Shown here one piece after another: positions 13,226-25,795 of a stretch of 64,000 nt of DNA. Each line of letters opens with the position of its first letter. Position 1 is the stretch's first letter. The position numbers and the translations under genes are program-made. Source of the DNA: Dimorphilus gyrociliatus (taxonomy: Eukaryota; Annelida; Polychaeta; Dinophilidae); the NCBI GenBank assembly GCA_904063045.1, contig CAJFCJ010000003.1:3024504-3088503 (forward strand). Reading direction: 5' to 3'. The notes under the pieces are model-generated. The model saw nothing but the letters and a program-made list of their open reading frames with translations. It had not been told where the DNA came from and searched no databases.

Positions 13226-14536
13226 TTATATATATATTACGCGTACATATGACTATATACATATCTAATAAAAAACTGGTCATTCTAGTATGTATTCTAT
13301 GAGAACTGTTATTCAGTAACCATTCAATGTATTTAGAAATTATAAATAATTAATAAGGATCATGAGAATTCATTCATTTTGAAAAAATGCATACTTGGCA
13401 ATATTAATTGCGTAATCCATACACTTATAAAATAATTATCATTATATTTTTAATAATATACTTTTTCTTCTTCTTTAGTTTATACAATCCATAAATAAAT
13501 ATTTATTTATTTATATTGTTGATACACAAACATGCATACCTATCATTTTTAGATTGAAAACTATTTTCTGATGACGAATACTAAATTGTCTAAATCGAAT
13601 GCAGGACAATAAAAAAGCTGAATAAAAAGTTTTTCTTGTTTGAACTAGAACTACGAGTTTATGAAACCTTTATCTTATTTATTTATATGAGTAAGAAAAG
13701 GAAAATTGTACATGAACGATTGATCGAATTACAATTTTGCTTGAACAAATGTATATTCCACCAGCACGGCAAGTTTTCAGCTATCTTCTCGGTGTTTGTC
13801 GTAATTGTTTGTTGGAAAGCGGTCGAGTGTTTGTGGAGAATATTTACACTTCTGGGAACGGTCGCGTGGCGTGGCACCTGTCCCCAGATGGCAGAACGGT
13901 TCTTCCCGGGATGAGTTTTTTACACCTATACTAGCACACATGGGAAATCAGAAAGAAAGCCGGCTGTCACACTGCTTTTCGGTTTTATTTCATTGTAGCG
14001 CAAATTTTTTTCCAGTATGTACAAAACGTTCACGAAATCTTTAAATGCACTTTAAAAACCATAAAAAAAAACTGTATATAGCACACCAAACATTGCAACA
14101 TACGCTTTTTGATAGGTGAACAAAGCCTATATTCATCAAAAGCTCAAGAGGCGTGCCGCCCTAATTAATTATTTTCTAATAACGGTAGCCGAAACTGGGC
14201 AGATGTATGATGACTCCTCAAGGGACGTCGGCATTTGGCAATGGCTGTAAAAATGCATGTTTTTATTGTTTGAAGGCGGATCGACTTTCGCTAACTTTGC
14301 CCCTTTTGTTTTCAACTGACATTTATTCATTATTACAGTTCATAGTTATTCTTCAAACTATTAACATGCTCTATTCACTATAATAGATAAAAAGAGATCA
14401 AATAAAATTGACAAGCGAATTGAAAAGGTAGTTTTTACATTGGCAAAGACAGTGAAGCCCAGCAAAAAGTGTTTCCCCATACATATACAATGTACATGTT
14501 AATATACATATGCGTATAAGTATAAGTGAAATATAA

Positions 14537-14579
<43 letters not shown>

Positions 14580-14811
14580 CATGAATAAATAAATAAATAA
14601 ATATATATATATTTCACACACGCATTTATTTAAACATACAAATTTATGTATAAATAAACATGTGTATATTATTAATTATAATTAAATATAATTAAAGATA
14701 TGTATACGTTAACATGTAGATATACATATACATATTCTTATACATATATATATATATATGTATATATGTATAGAGTAGCAAAAGATATAAAGAAGCAGTC
14801 AAGATTCGTTA

Positions 14812-15740
14812 TCAGTGGTGATGTGGCATCATATTGGCGGAAAATTTCATTCTTTTCTGCTTCTGCCGTTGGTTGCAAAACCAAACCCTAACTACATTCT
14901 TTTTTAAATCTAGTTTATCAGCGATTTGCGCAATTTTTTCTCCCGATGGTCGGGGTTGAACAGCAAAATAGGCTTCTAAAGATCTTTTCTCTGGTGCTGC
15001 TATAGAAGTTCTTTTCCTCTTCTTATCCGTAACAGTATTAAAAACTTCAGCGTGATGCGCGTGCGCCTGTCTCTCTGCTTCGTCCAACCAGGCAGCGAGT
15101 ACTGGTTTGAGGGCAATCATGTTGTTGTGGCTTAGGGTTAATGACTCGAAACGGCATATTGTGCTCTGACTAAGAGAGCCGACGCCAGGTAATTTGAGGT
15201 TACCTAAAGCTTTTCCAACATCTGCTTGCGTGACACCCAACTTGATCCGTCGCTGCTTAAATCTTTCGGCGAAAGCTTCTAATTCGCGAGGATCGCAATC
15301 CAGTTCGTGTTGATGAATTGCAGAAGATGGACTACACATGACGGATGAATGTTGACTATATGAAGCGTACATTTGGGCGTGGGAAGTGAGCATTGAACAG
15401 GCATGATCCGGAGCAACAGCAGGAATAGGCATTGATGATATTTCATCTAACATCGATCCTCCGTGATGTCCTATACCGGGTTGCGAGTAGATGTTTTCGT
15501 GCTTCATGAGAGGGGTCATTATCTTACCGTCCATAGATAAAGTCTGCTCCATATTCGGCGTGTACAATTCGGCGGTCTGTATCGGAAAAGCGCGGAAATT
15601 GTGCAAACAATAGCAAAAAATATCGGTTTTCCGATCGAAGTTGCTATAAAACGATCGCTTAACACGGGTAGATAAGGATCGCGCCCACTTACGGTCGTCA
15701 TCCTGTAGCGCGGAAGAGTAGCCTTATCTGCAACATCCAT
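14812..15740 (-). CDS. POU4: POU class IV (Brn3/unc-86/acj6) transcription factor, copy 1
   Basis: Two minus-strand exons, 15740-15693 and 15576-14812, are joined across a 116-nt phase-0 intron (donor ACC/GTAAGT, acceptor GATACAG). They encode 270 residues. I start at the ATG at 15740; an in-frame GTG upstream is not used. The POU-specific domain is about 110-187 (DCDPRELEAFAERFKQRR) and the POU homeodomain about 202-261 (KRKRTSIAAPEKRSLEAYF, then VWFCNQRQKQKRMKF), both typical of POU4. The N-terminus is short, rich in Met and His, and lacks the POU-IV box (RRACLP.., LDETLLARAEAL) of vertebrate and insect members. POU4 proteins specify sensory and other neuron types in the nucleus. A same-strand paralogue starts 7.06 kb further along the plus strand, so this is a tandem duplicate. 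Parts of the two POU-domain sequences are almost identical even at silent sites. Confidence 0.95.
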
Positions 15741-15773
15741 TTCGCGTTTGTCTAAGGGCACCTGTTAGAGGGT

Positions 15774-15799
15774 CACGTGGTGCGATTCACGCATGCGCA
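15774..15799 (-). promoter_or_regulatory. POU4 copy 1 proximal promoter: E-box and NRF-1-like site
   Basis: A CACGTG E-box (15774-15779) and CACGCATGCGCA (15788-15799) lie 34-59 bp upstream of the start codon. On the minus strand the second reads TGCGCATGCGTG, the same 12-mer as in the NK4 promoter at 4718-4729. Confidence 0.45.
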
Positions 15800-16248
15800 T
15801 TGAGTGAACAAAGCAGCACCGAAGCGTTTGTAGACGCTTTTAAACAACTCAAACATATACGTTATGCAGGTGGGACTTTGATACGGCTGCGAATGAGACG
15901 TCTATATACATGAAATAATGAGCCGGAGTGATTAAACGTTTTCCGCTTTGTAATTACGTTGTTGACCAACACGTGCCTAACGCTAATGGTCACTCGATAT
16001 TTTCCTTAATCGCCATATAACGAATGTGTTTACTCGCAAAATAAACTCCGATATTTTTCCTCTTTCAGTTTGTTCGTCTAACAATAGATCCCTGACGTTT
16101 TCTATCATTTTTTCCGTATACGTAAAAGAAATTGAAATTGAATATTCACCTTAAATTCCTATTTAGAAATCGCAATGTCGACTTCATTCATAAACCTATT
16201 ATATAATCATCTACAATGTTTAATACGTTTAAAATACAAATGTATATG

Positions 16249-16252
<4 letters not shown>

Positions 16253-16315
<63 letters not shown>
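16253..16315. repeat. (TA)n tract
   Basis: An uninterrupted TA dinucleotide run of about 60 bp, one of the longest in the window. Confidence 0.9.
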
Positions 16316-16318
<3 letters not shown>

Positions 16319-17548
16319 GGAGAATTTTATCTATTTGCATACAGTAAGTGTTATATACTGTTTGTTTGCAAAAAAAAAAAGGACTGGACCAATTGCCTAT
16401 TGTGTCAAATCTCTTGTCTATTTTTAGTTTTGATTTTGTTGTCTATAAAAAAATTTGTCTAAGTGAATTCCGAGGAGGACTGTCAGTTCCGTTATATTCT
16501 AAGAGATTATCCTCGCTATACGCTCTTTCTCTTTCAATCATCTCGAAAGCCCTTCACTAAACGCCGAGCGACGCTTGACTGCTAAATAAACGCAGTCAGC
16601 TGCTAGAATTCCAGCTTTTCTTTTCACTTCCGGTTTCGAATTTTATACCAAAGAAATAACGCTCAAGGGAACGCAAACGAAATTATTTTAATAAAATAAG
16701 GGCGAAAATTTTGGTTCCCTTTCGACTAGGCGGGGCATCGTGGGAAGTGATCTAAGAGAGTATGAATGGTAGAGTGCACTTAGTCGTATCTAGTTCAGAG
16801 CCCTTAGACGCTGTAATCTTCTCAGAAAGACAATTAGCTTATTAGGCGAGCGTCATTTAGAAGTAATTCAAGACGAAAACGAAATTGGTAAAAGTGGCGG
16901 AAGAGACAGCAGCTGAAACTGTCTGCCGACTTCCGCCCGATATTTTTCTTCTTTGCTGTACATGTATCGAGGATTAACAGAATGAGGAAAAGAGAGGAAA
17001 CTTTGATATCGACATTATGCTATCGCCATTCAAATTAAACTCGTTAAATCGCGCTAACAGTAAAATTATGGAGTTGACAAGATTAAATATATTTACATAA
17101 GTATGGTTCCCGGATGTGTCTAGTTTATCTGTGAATTACTCGTTGAGCAAATAGATAAAATAATTGAGAGGTTGAAGGGAAACTAAATGCGAAGAGCTTT
17201 AAAGAGAAATAGAGTGGAATGTAATGGGTTAGAGCATAGTTATTTGAGATTTGCCAATGGGAACTTTGTAGATGTGGCCCTTATTTCTCTATGCCTTTAC
17301 AGTATATATCTTTCTCTCTCACGCGTATAATGAAACGTTTAAAAAATTCACGACTCCATATAATAAAGGCAAGGTACTTTCGTCCGCGAAGTCATCTTTA
17401 ATTTACAGTACGTCTATAACATAAAAGGCGGCCAGGCGGTCTCTGCATATTCCATTCCAACTCCTCCAGTCGAAGAGAACGGATTATTATACTGTTTAGG
17501 CAAACTCACCAAAAATATCTTGGTCTGGGAGTCTTAGTATACGCCGCC

Positions 17549-17556
17549 GCCATCTA
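17549..17556 (-). promoter_or_regulatory. CTCF-like CCGCTAGATGGCGG site
   Basis: On the minus strand the sequence is CCGCTAGATGGCGGCGG. It is the best match in the window to the wider CTCF core and sits between the two POU4 genes. Confidence 0.4.
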
Positions 17557-20500
17557 GCGGATTAGATGATTTCTTAGGTAAGTTCTTACGTGAGTCGATG
17601 TGTCAAATCGAGTAATAGACTTTATCGGTAAATAAATGGTCGTTTAAGTTATTACTAATAATTGGTTATTGCTAAACTACATAAAGTAAGAACAAAGAAG
17701 ACGCAATAATGCATATAAAACAGACAATAATTAAAGTATCATCGGCTGACAATGAACAAATCAATATAGTAAAAGAACAAAAAAAAATTTTTTGTCATAG
17801 AAAGAAAGATAAAAGGGTAAAAAGTTATGGATATAAATTAAGAGGAACAGGCATGAACTTTAATATCCAACTGTTAATATTCCTTTAATGACAAAAACGT
17901 CAGACAGGAAAATTGCTGTTGATAGCCTTTTATAATAACTGGGCGTCTAGTTGCGAGTTTTTGGAACGCTTATCTATCAGACGCCAATACAGCGTTTGTC
18001 TGCCGCAAATGATGACAAACGACGCGGGCAACCCGACCTTAGGAAGAGAGCTTTTGATGATCGGACGTCGGTCGGAAATAGACTGGGAGTATACAATTTT
18101 TTCTTACCTGTACTTAAAAGGTCGTTGAGGGTGATTTGTGGCAGGAATGATAAGTCGAATCCGATTAGTTTTCAACGTGTTTGTCTGTCTTGAATGCTGT
18201 CGGTTGAAAGTGGACGTATTATACTCTTAAGGAAGCAGCTTGTATTTCCAACTGAAATTTATAGCAAATTAACTAAATATATATACATATCCGTGCGTTA
18301 ATCAATATAACGCTTTTTTCCCCGTACCCAATGACCATATGAGCAAACATTAGGAAAAATGATTATTAAAATTGAACTAGTCGAGAAGGAATCGAAAGCT
18401 TTCTAATAGAAACATAACATACCTCATATTCACTTAAAAAGGAATTTGTTTTTTACTACTGTACAAATTACAGACTATTATGTTCATTGAAAAGAAGAAT
18501 AGTATTCATAATTACTTGAACAGTTTACATATATTTAAAGGAGACTAGTATTGTTTTCCTACCTGTCTACTGCAAAGCTTTATGTACTAGTTGAACGCCG
18601 GTCTGGTGATCGACTGCACACACCGGACGCGTATGAACGCGCGCATTAAGGCACATTAGCGCGTCGGACGGCGTGAAAGCAAACGTCATGACAAATGCAA
18701 ACATTAGGCGTCCACCTTCATCGACTTGTTTGCCAGCATTTCTATCCCGGCATTATTGCCTTTAAACCGCATGCTAAATTGCTCTTCTATTCTTTTCCGA
18801 ATGTTGTCGCACCATCGTTACGCCCTAGGCCGTATTTACCCGGCAGTAAATTGCCGTTTGTATACATATACATTTACTCTGGGAGGATCGATAGCTGAGT
18901 ACTCTGGCAAAAGCTTACTGACCTTTTGTTTGAATGTCATGAAAAATGCAAAGCGTTCAACAAATTGGTGAAATGTTTTATTTTGATTGTAGGACTAAAT
19001 AGAATTTCTGCAAAGTCTGTTCTCTTTCCTCTTTTTTTTATTTCCCAATGTAAAAATTCTCCTTTCATTTTTTTATCATCCAACATCGCCGGAGGATACT
19101 CAATTTATAAATAAATAGCTAAAGAACAGCCGCTAGGTGTCACTAGGTGATTGACGGGTATTTTTTTTTGAAGCATTGTTTCCATACGGTAAGTGGCCAT
19201 TGTTGCGGGACATGGACGTACTTTGAACGCCCGGAGGCGTTGCGATGTTTCAACTTATCACGCGAATCACTAAATACGTTCATGAACATAAGGGTATAGA
19301 GTTTTTTTTTGGGGCAGCATTTAATGGACGTCGCGGAGCTGTAAAGGGTACTTAAGTCGACGCTTGTAGGCAGCGCTGAAACGCGCTTTGAGACGTTGAG
19401 AATGACTGTTGAGTGCTGTTTCTTTTGCGGTTGGTAATTTGTAATGGATAGGAATTATATTAAGGGGTTTTTCTATACTGTTAAAGGGCAGTTTTCGCCA
19501 ACTAACAATATAATAGTACATCTTTCACTATAGGTTATTAGTTAAAAGAAAGAAACGCGAGTATTGCATCTATTAGCAAAGGTGGATAGTTATTGATGGT
19601 AATATAGTCATAATGCGTAAACTGATGACAGAACAAGCGAATTGAGATGAAAAGGAGAGAAATGATTGTGGACACGCGCCCGCCATATTGCTTACCCTAT
19701 CAACACTATTGTCTATGTAAAATCTCTTAGACGAGATGTTTAAACGTTCGCACGAGACAAATAAGATGTCACGTGACTGGGAGTCGTTGAAAAAATTGCT
19801 GCGTGCATTGGATCAAAAGGTCGTCTACCTGACCGACGTTCGTTGAAACTTCAAAGAAATTGTACGCGCGTGTTTCGGTGCGTATAAGGTAGCCTTAATT
19901 TATCAAGTGTATAGGCTTTAAGAAATAAATAAAGGGCATTAAAAGCTTCGCCTGCAAGATGGTTCGACGAACAAAAAGAAAGATTTGAATAAAAAAAAAA
20001 ACGACATGTGGCCAGTACACGAATCTTGCATATGGAGCGTCTCATGAAATTTTCAAGCCAAAACACTCTGTCCGTCACTAATTCTATTTCCGAAACAGCA
20101 CTGACTTGTTGCCGCGGTTGTGCCCTTTGAGAAATGAGCGCCTTCAGACCGCCTTTCGATTTCGTATCTTTATCCTTGTTTACGTTCTCTCTCCACTTAT
20201 TTTCCACTATATAATTATTGAATTTTACGCGTTATTACATCTTTTCTCCTATTTTTTTTGTATCTATTAAAGAATATGAGACTATCTGTAGATAAACTGT
20301 ATATATAGATACATTTAAATATGTGTTTTTCTTTATGTATATATATATAAAAACTAATATATTTATATAACATATATATATAATATCTCTATAATCTGTT
20401 ATTAATCTATTCTATTAATTTAATAAATCTATATTTGTCAAGTTTAAAAATCTGTTGTTATCCCAATAATTTTATTATGAATTGAATTTACTATTACGCA

Positions 20501-20625
20501 ACATGTTTTGTTGGAGAAAGCCTACAATCTAACTGAAAAAGAGAATAAAGTAATATTTTTTTAAATAATTGATCACTTATCTATTCATGGAAAAGGGAGC
20601 TTGGGAGAAAGAGTAGAAAGAGAGA

Positions 20626-20664
20626 GCGAGCGAGTGAGTGAGCGAGAGAGAGAGAGAGAGAGAA
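20626..20664. repeat. (GA)n microsatellite
   Basis: GAGC/GAGT units followed by a pure GA run. Confidence 0.85.
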
Positions 20665-22800
20665 TAAGAGAGATATATGACTTGATAGACAGATAGACGA
20701 GTATAATAAAATAAAGGAGGAAAAAATATGACAAGTCGCAACAAGAGAGAAGCCGAGAAAGAGAAAGACAGCTAAAGAATAATTGTTTTAAAGTAAACTA
20801 CTGGAGAGAAAGAAATCTGTTAAGGAAATAGAAGGGAAAACCTTTTGCACTATATTTTTCTAATATTCCCAGCAGTTGTACCATGGTGCCATAATTTATT
20901 ATGGTAATTTCATTACTTTCTCCCTTTTTTCCTGATTAGCTGATCAGATATCATTAAAATAAACCTTTTCCTGATTTTGAACAATAGAAAGGAATTATTT
21001 AAATACATTCAAAATAAATAAATATGTTTTAATGAAATAAACATGACCCATGTTTTCTACATTCAAGAATTGAAGAGGGAAGAAAGTGGTTGCATGAACA
21101 ATATTTATTACGTTAATTCTTTTTAAGCTAAATAATTTTGTGGCTTGATTTAATAGTAAATCGATTAATTGATCGATTTGATTGATTTGATTTGATTAAA
21201 GGATGAAAATATTTCATTGAACCAACGAACCATACAGCGCAGTCTGTTTTTTTTTGTAAGTTGGAAATATAGCTATCAATATCTGTTGAAAGGATATAGT
21301 TTATAACATCATCATCAATTTTTCCCATAGCAATTTTGCTCCAATTTTACAGTTGGAATATCTGTATAAGAAAAGCGGCTTTTGATCTATCCCCGACCGT
21401 CTCCCGGCGTCTTTTCCCCTACTACAAAGGCGTCGACGATGCATTAGGAGAGACGCTTTAATCCGACCGTCCCAAAGCGTTCGACGTCGACCCGCTTCTG
21501 ACCTCTGTAACGCCGATTGCCAATCTGAGCGTTACTAGAGATCTTGCTTGTTAACGCCGTGTCCGTTCCGGCGTCACTTTTCATTTGCGACTGCTTAATT
21601 TTGTTATAGGATGCCGGAGATTGGCGAGAGTATAGAAGAGATTTAGTTCTTTGTAGAGTAAATGCAAATGCAAATGTTTTCCTCCCATGTAAATCCAAAC
21701 TCTTGGCTTTTGTTAGTCAGTCTATAAAGGCCTAAGCACAAAGATATTCGGAGTATAGAATACTAAATTAGAAAATAATTGAGTGTCAATATATTTTGCG
21801 TACGTAATGTATATATTTTCATATTATTAAATAAATGATAAATATTTAAATATCTTTAAACAGATTGGAGGGAGTAAAAGAGATTTATTCATAAATCCTG
21901 CAAAAACCAAAAAATCTTTCTTTTTTCCTTTCTTTCATCTGACTTGCTTTTGAACTATTTTAAATATCTCATGCTTAAGCCGTATTTCTAGCGAAATATA
22001 TACTTTGTATACTGTAATAGTTTTATGTTTTCACTAACAAAACAATAATAAATTAAAGAAAAATTCACTGTCTTAAGAATACTTGTATAATTTTTTTCTT
22101 TATTAAAAAAAGAAAAAATTTTCCCTGTAGCTTTTTGTTTTTTGTTTTTTTCATTTCCTTTTTCTTTTAGATAAATTTTTTTTTTATAAAAAAAAAAAGT
22201 TTTGGTTCTCGCAGATAAAAATTATTATTAAAATTGTAAAGTTTTTTTTTTTTTCGTTTCTCAGAATGGAATAGGTTTCTAATTTGTTTTTTGTAGTTTT
22301 TTTTGTTTTTCTCTTCGTTTTTTTACTTGTTTTCTTGATTTTTGCTTTTTTTCCTTTTAAATATAAAAAAGAAAACGGCACGAAACAATAAACTGAATAA
22401 ATAACGTTACGACTAGATTTACTTACAATACATACATGTATACAAATAAAAATTTTTACGGCACAGCAGCAGTGTGTACACTTATTTCTGTGATGGTGAT
22501 TGAAAAGCTCGTTTTGTGACTTCCTCTAACTGCATGACTTCATAGGCAAGAACGCAGGCCGATATATATTATCTTCTTCGTATAAGAAAAGGAGAGAGAC
22601 AGAGAGACAGATAGAGTTGGAGATGGAGAGAAGGGGCGAAGAAAGGAGGGGCGGAAGAAGACAGAGAAAGAGAAATAAATAGATACATAGGTCATTACAT
22701 AGATAGATAGATAGAGATAATTTTTCTATATATGGACCTGGAGAATAAAAGATTACATTATAAATTATTAGATCCATTAATTATTGAAAATTTCACCTGA

Positions 22801-25686
22801 TCAGCAGTGAGCCGGCAAATTAGAGAACTTCATTCTTTTCTGCTTCTGCCTTTGATTGCAAAACCAAACTCGAACTACATTCTTCTTTAAGCCAAGTTTT
22901 TCTGCGATCTGTGCAATTTTTTCACCAGATGGTCGCGGTTGAACAGCAAAATAGGCTTCTAATGATCTTTTCTCTTGTGCAGTTATTGACGTTCTCTTCC
23001 TTTTAGCATCAGCGGCTGAGCTAAATATTTCGTGTGATTGTTTATTTTCCCTTGCTTGTCTTTCAGCCTCATCTAACCAAGCAGCGAGTACTGGTTTGAG
23101 GGCAATCATATTGTTGTGGCTTAAGGTTAATGACTCGAAACGGCATATTGTGCTCTGACTAAGAGAACCAACGCCAGGTAATTTCAGATTGCCCAAAGCC
23201 TTGCCAACATCGGCCTGAGTAACGCCCAATTTAATACGTCGTTGTTTGAAACGCTCGGCAAAAGCTTCTAATTCACGAGGATCGCAGTCAATTGTATGTG
23301 AAGACTGCATTGTGTGGGCGGCTGCAATAGCAGCATGGGGAGACTGTTGAACACAACCGCTATAAGGTGATGCGTAGACCATTTGACCAGCTCCTGGATG
23401 AGAATGGGACGCTAAACTGTGCACTGGAGGCTCGAAACCCGTCATTGGTACAGACAGCTGCTCTAACATAGTGTCTGCCTGACCGAAAGCGTGTAGACTC
23501 ATTTGACTGCGCGGACCACCCGATGCTGTCGTCGTTGACATATCGTACTGCAAGCTCTCGCCTTTAACATGCTGAGCAGCTTTAGCAAGATCCAAGTCAT
23601 GCCTTGGAAAGAAGTTTGCGTCTATACCCGTCGAAAAAAGATCCGTCTGTTGGAAAAGAGACTAATTTAAAATTCATTTTCATCAATCGATACCCGAAAC
23701 GACGCAAAAGCGTGTTGAGAGTCATTCTAAAATCTCATCAACTCTATAGGCGTATCAGAATATTGACTTGTAAACACAGTCATTAATCTCGTTAAGTTTT
23801 CCAATATTGGCAAACAATTTTCCGTAAGAGACGCCTATTTTTATGCAAAGAAAAACAAAGTAGAAAACTTCTTTTTTAGATTAGTAGAACTTATATACAA
23901 AGAATTTTAGTAAAAAAAAATGCAATAAATTTTAAAGTAAGTAATAAAATACGTTAAACACGGACATTCGAAATGAAGGTACGTTTGGGTGCGGAAAAAC
24001 GACGGCATATTGCAATCTCCCGCATAGCGTATTGCTGTTGGTACTGCGTTGCCTACTGTAAAGAATGTCATGCAACAGTCGAACTAATCAACTGCAACGA
24101 ATTATTTGCGGCTCCAATTCACGCTTTATATTCCGTTTTTCCGTCAATAATTTTTGTATTATGTAAAAACCAGCAGTAAAAGAGCCGGCGGCAAAATCTG
24201 TTTGTGTGCATGCATTTATAATGTATATAGTCTATTTATTATAAATATAAACACATCCTACTAGATCACTAATATCAATGAGCGTCTAAACGTATAAAAA
24301 ATTCACGGTCGACGATTTGTTTGAGAATTGAATTATTTCTCATATATACGGAAGCGGTATTCACCTTTTTTAACAACATGTTTAAACGCTCATTCATACT
24401 TGATACTTCCGGGTGTTAATCTATTTTATTTTCAATTGTATTCTCGATAGTCTTTACTTTTTTCATTTTTGTTCATAGAAAAATCTTCCAATGGCAAATA
24501 CAATAGCAAAAAAGAGCTATTATTAACAATTGCTCGTTCGCTACCTTTGGCCAATGGCGTGACCAGGGCGTCGTTGCCCTTTTACGAGCGTCATTTCGAC
24601 GCGCTGACGCGCGTGGCAGACAAGATGACGAGCCGTCCGACGGGAGCAAACCGGCCACTTCCGCCGCCCGCTGACGCTATTCAATGGCGGCGGCGTTACT
24701 CGGCCGAAGAGCGGCAATTTTTCAATTTAGCTGCCAATCGGCGCGAGAGTCCCTTGATATGGCGCTTATCTCATTCGCATCGATCTTTTCTTTGCAGCCT
24801 CTTTCTTTTTCAATTAACACACCTTGCTCTATATTTTCTCTATAGATTCCTTTTTCTTTTATTTCTCTATAGACTTCAGTTTTTAAAATTTACTTTATTA
24901 TTAATTAAATTGAGGTTTACCAGTATTTTCATTTCTATTAATAACAGGCCATTGTTTCTCATATTATTTGTATATTTTCTCTCATTTAACCTAGATATTT
25001 TCTTTATACTCTTTCATTTTCAATTAACGCACCTTGGCAATTTTCGGTGTACCGGCGGCGGCGATTATAATTACTATTTATTTTCTTCCCGAGAAACATC
25101 TGCGCCGGCCGCGAAACGATTACTTGTCACTAGTTTACAGAGTATACATTATTGAATGGTAAAATTTCTGTAATTAGTCGCATGACCAGTAAAGTGTTTA
25201 CTTTGGTTGAAATATTCATCCTTTCCTATAAACATATCTTAGACTCTCTTTTTTTCATTTATTCATACCATCTCTCTATCTTTTTAAGTTACTTACAAGC
25301 TTTATACTTTTCCATTAGATGACTCTATCTCAATCTTTCACTTATTCCGCTGAGCTCTATCTCTCTTACACTATGTCTCATCTTACATTCGTTTAGCTTT
25401 GATGTAATTTAACAACTTCTATACATAAATACATATATATATATATATATATACATATATATTACTATATATGTTTATACATCCAGTATTGAAATTTTAA
25501 ACTATTTCTTCACCTTAGACTTACTCATTCTCTCGCTCAGTAAGAAATTTTTGAATAATTGAACAGGAAGACGTTCATTAACGAGTGCAGTCTGATTAAT
25601 TTTATAAAAAAAAAGAGAAAAGATAAAGTACAAACCTGATGATATAGTCCATAAGAACTCATACTGCTTCTGGGAACCGTTTGCAT
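22801..25686 (-). CDS. POU4: POU class IV (Brn3/unc-86/acj6) transcription factor, copy 2
   Basis: Two minus-strand exons, 25686-25636 (17 codons) and 23646-22801, join across a 1989-nt phase-0 intron (CATCAG/GTTTGT, acceptor TTCCAACAG) to give 298 residues. The start is the ATG at 25686 (MQTVPRSSMSSYGLYHQ); an open frame further upstream has only a TTG. The POU-specific domain is about 138-215 and the homeodomain about 230-289. It differs from copy 1 in the linker and in a few homeodomain residues (Thr/Gln for Ala/Pro in SITAQEKRS, GLKKN for DLKKN). The N-termini share almost nothing. Exon layout (tiny first exon, phase 0, long second exon) is the same in both copies, supporting tandem duplication. 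The 2-kb intron carries a less A+T-rich block (24540-24770) with CCAAT words and a 26-bp direct repeat, so it may hold an enhancer or second promoter. Confidence 0.93.
24801..25034 (+). repeat. Direct repeat pair in POU4 copy 2 intron
   Basis: A 26-bp unit around TCAATTAAC(A/G)CACCTTG occurs at about 24801-24826 and about 25010-25035 with two mismatches. Between them TTTCTCTATAGA occurs twice (near 24836 and 24861). The second copy contains ACGCACCT, a word also found twice upstream of this gene. Confidence 0.5.
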
Positions 25687-25790
25687 CTCTTCAGCCAAAA
25701 ACGTCGAGTGATAAAACGTAGTGGACGACTGAAAAGCTAGATAGAGTGTATGAAGACGGGTTCTTCCAATCAATTACATATCCAGCCCTG

Positions 25791-25795
25791 ATTGG
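25791..25795 (-). promoter_or_regulatory. CCAAT box upstream of POU4 copy 2
   Basis: GACCAATCAG on the minus strand, about 105 bp upstream of the start codon. No NRF-1-like site is present here, unlike the promoters of NK4 and POU4 copy 1. Confidence 0.35.

Larger units (their letters stand above)
4730..14811. other. Intergenic region between NK4 and the first POU4 gene
   Basis: About 10 kb without a supportable gene. It holds several less A+T-rich blocks (about 4730-4880, 6000-6120, 6600-6850, 9480-9600, 10140-10480 and 13780-13990) within A+T-rich, (TA)n-containing sequence. Open frames at 9214-9468, 10162-10356 and 13636-13914 have no recognisable domain or splice partners. The blocks are candidate enhancers for the flanking developmental genes. 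Confidence 0.5.
15800..22800. other. Intergenic region between the two POU4 genes
   Basis: Seven kilobases without a supportable gene. Less A+T-rich blocks lie at about 16730-16950, 17900-18230, 18590-18860, 19140-19470, 19780-20200 and 21380-21710. The open frames in them (for example 19851-20207 and 21444-21698, both minus) have no domain, no good splice context and no repeat character. They are more likely regulatory DNA of the POU4 pair. A+T-rich DNA with long T or A tracts fills the rest (notably 22080-22340). Confidence 0.5.

Noticed and set aside
19851-20207. 118-codon minus-strand frame
   Set aside because: No recognisable domain, mixed composition, no splice partners. It falls in a less A+T-rich block where long frames arise more easily.
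22080-22390. Lys-rich frame at 22184-22381 in poly-A/T sequence
   Set aside because: Translation of homopolymer T runs on the other strand; no gene evidence.
24469-25155. Longest chance frame on the plus strand, 228 codons, inside POU4 copy 2 intron
   Set aside because: Low-complexity Leu/Phe/Ile-rich translation from T-rich DNA with internal DNA repeats. No domain; it lies inside the intron of a well-supported gene on the other strand.
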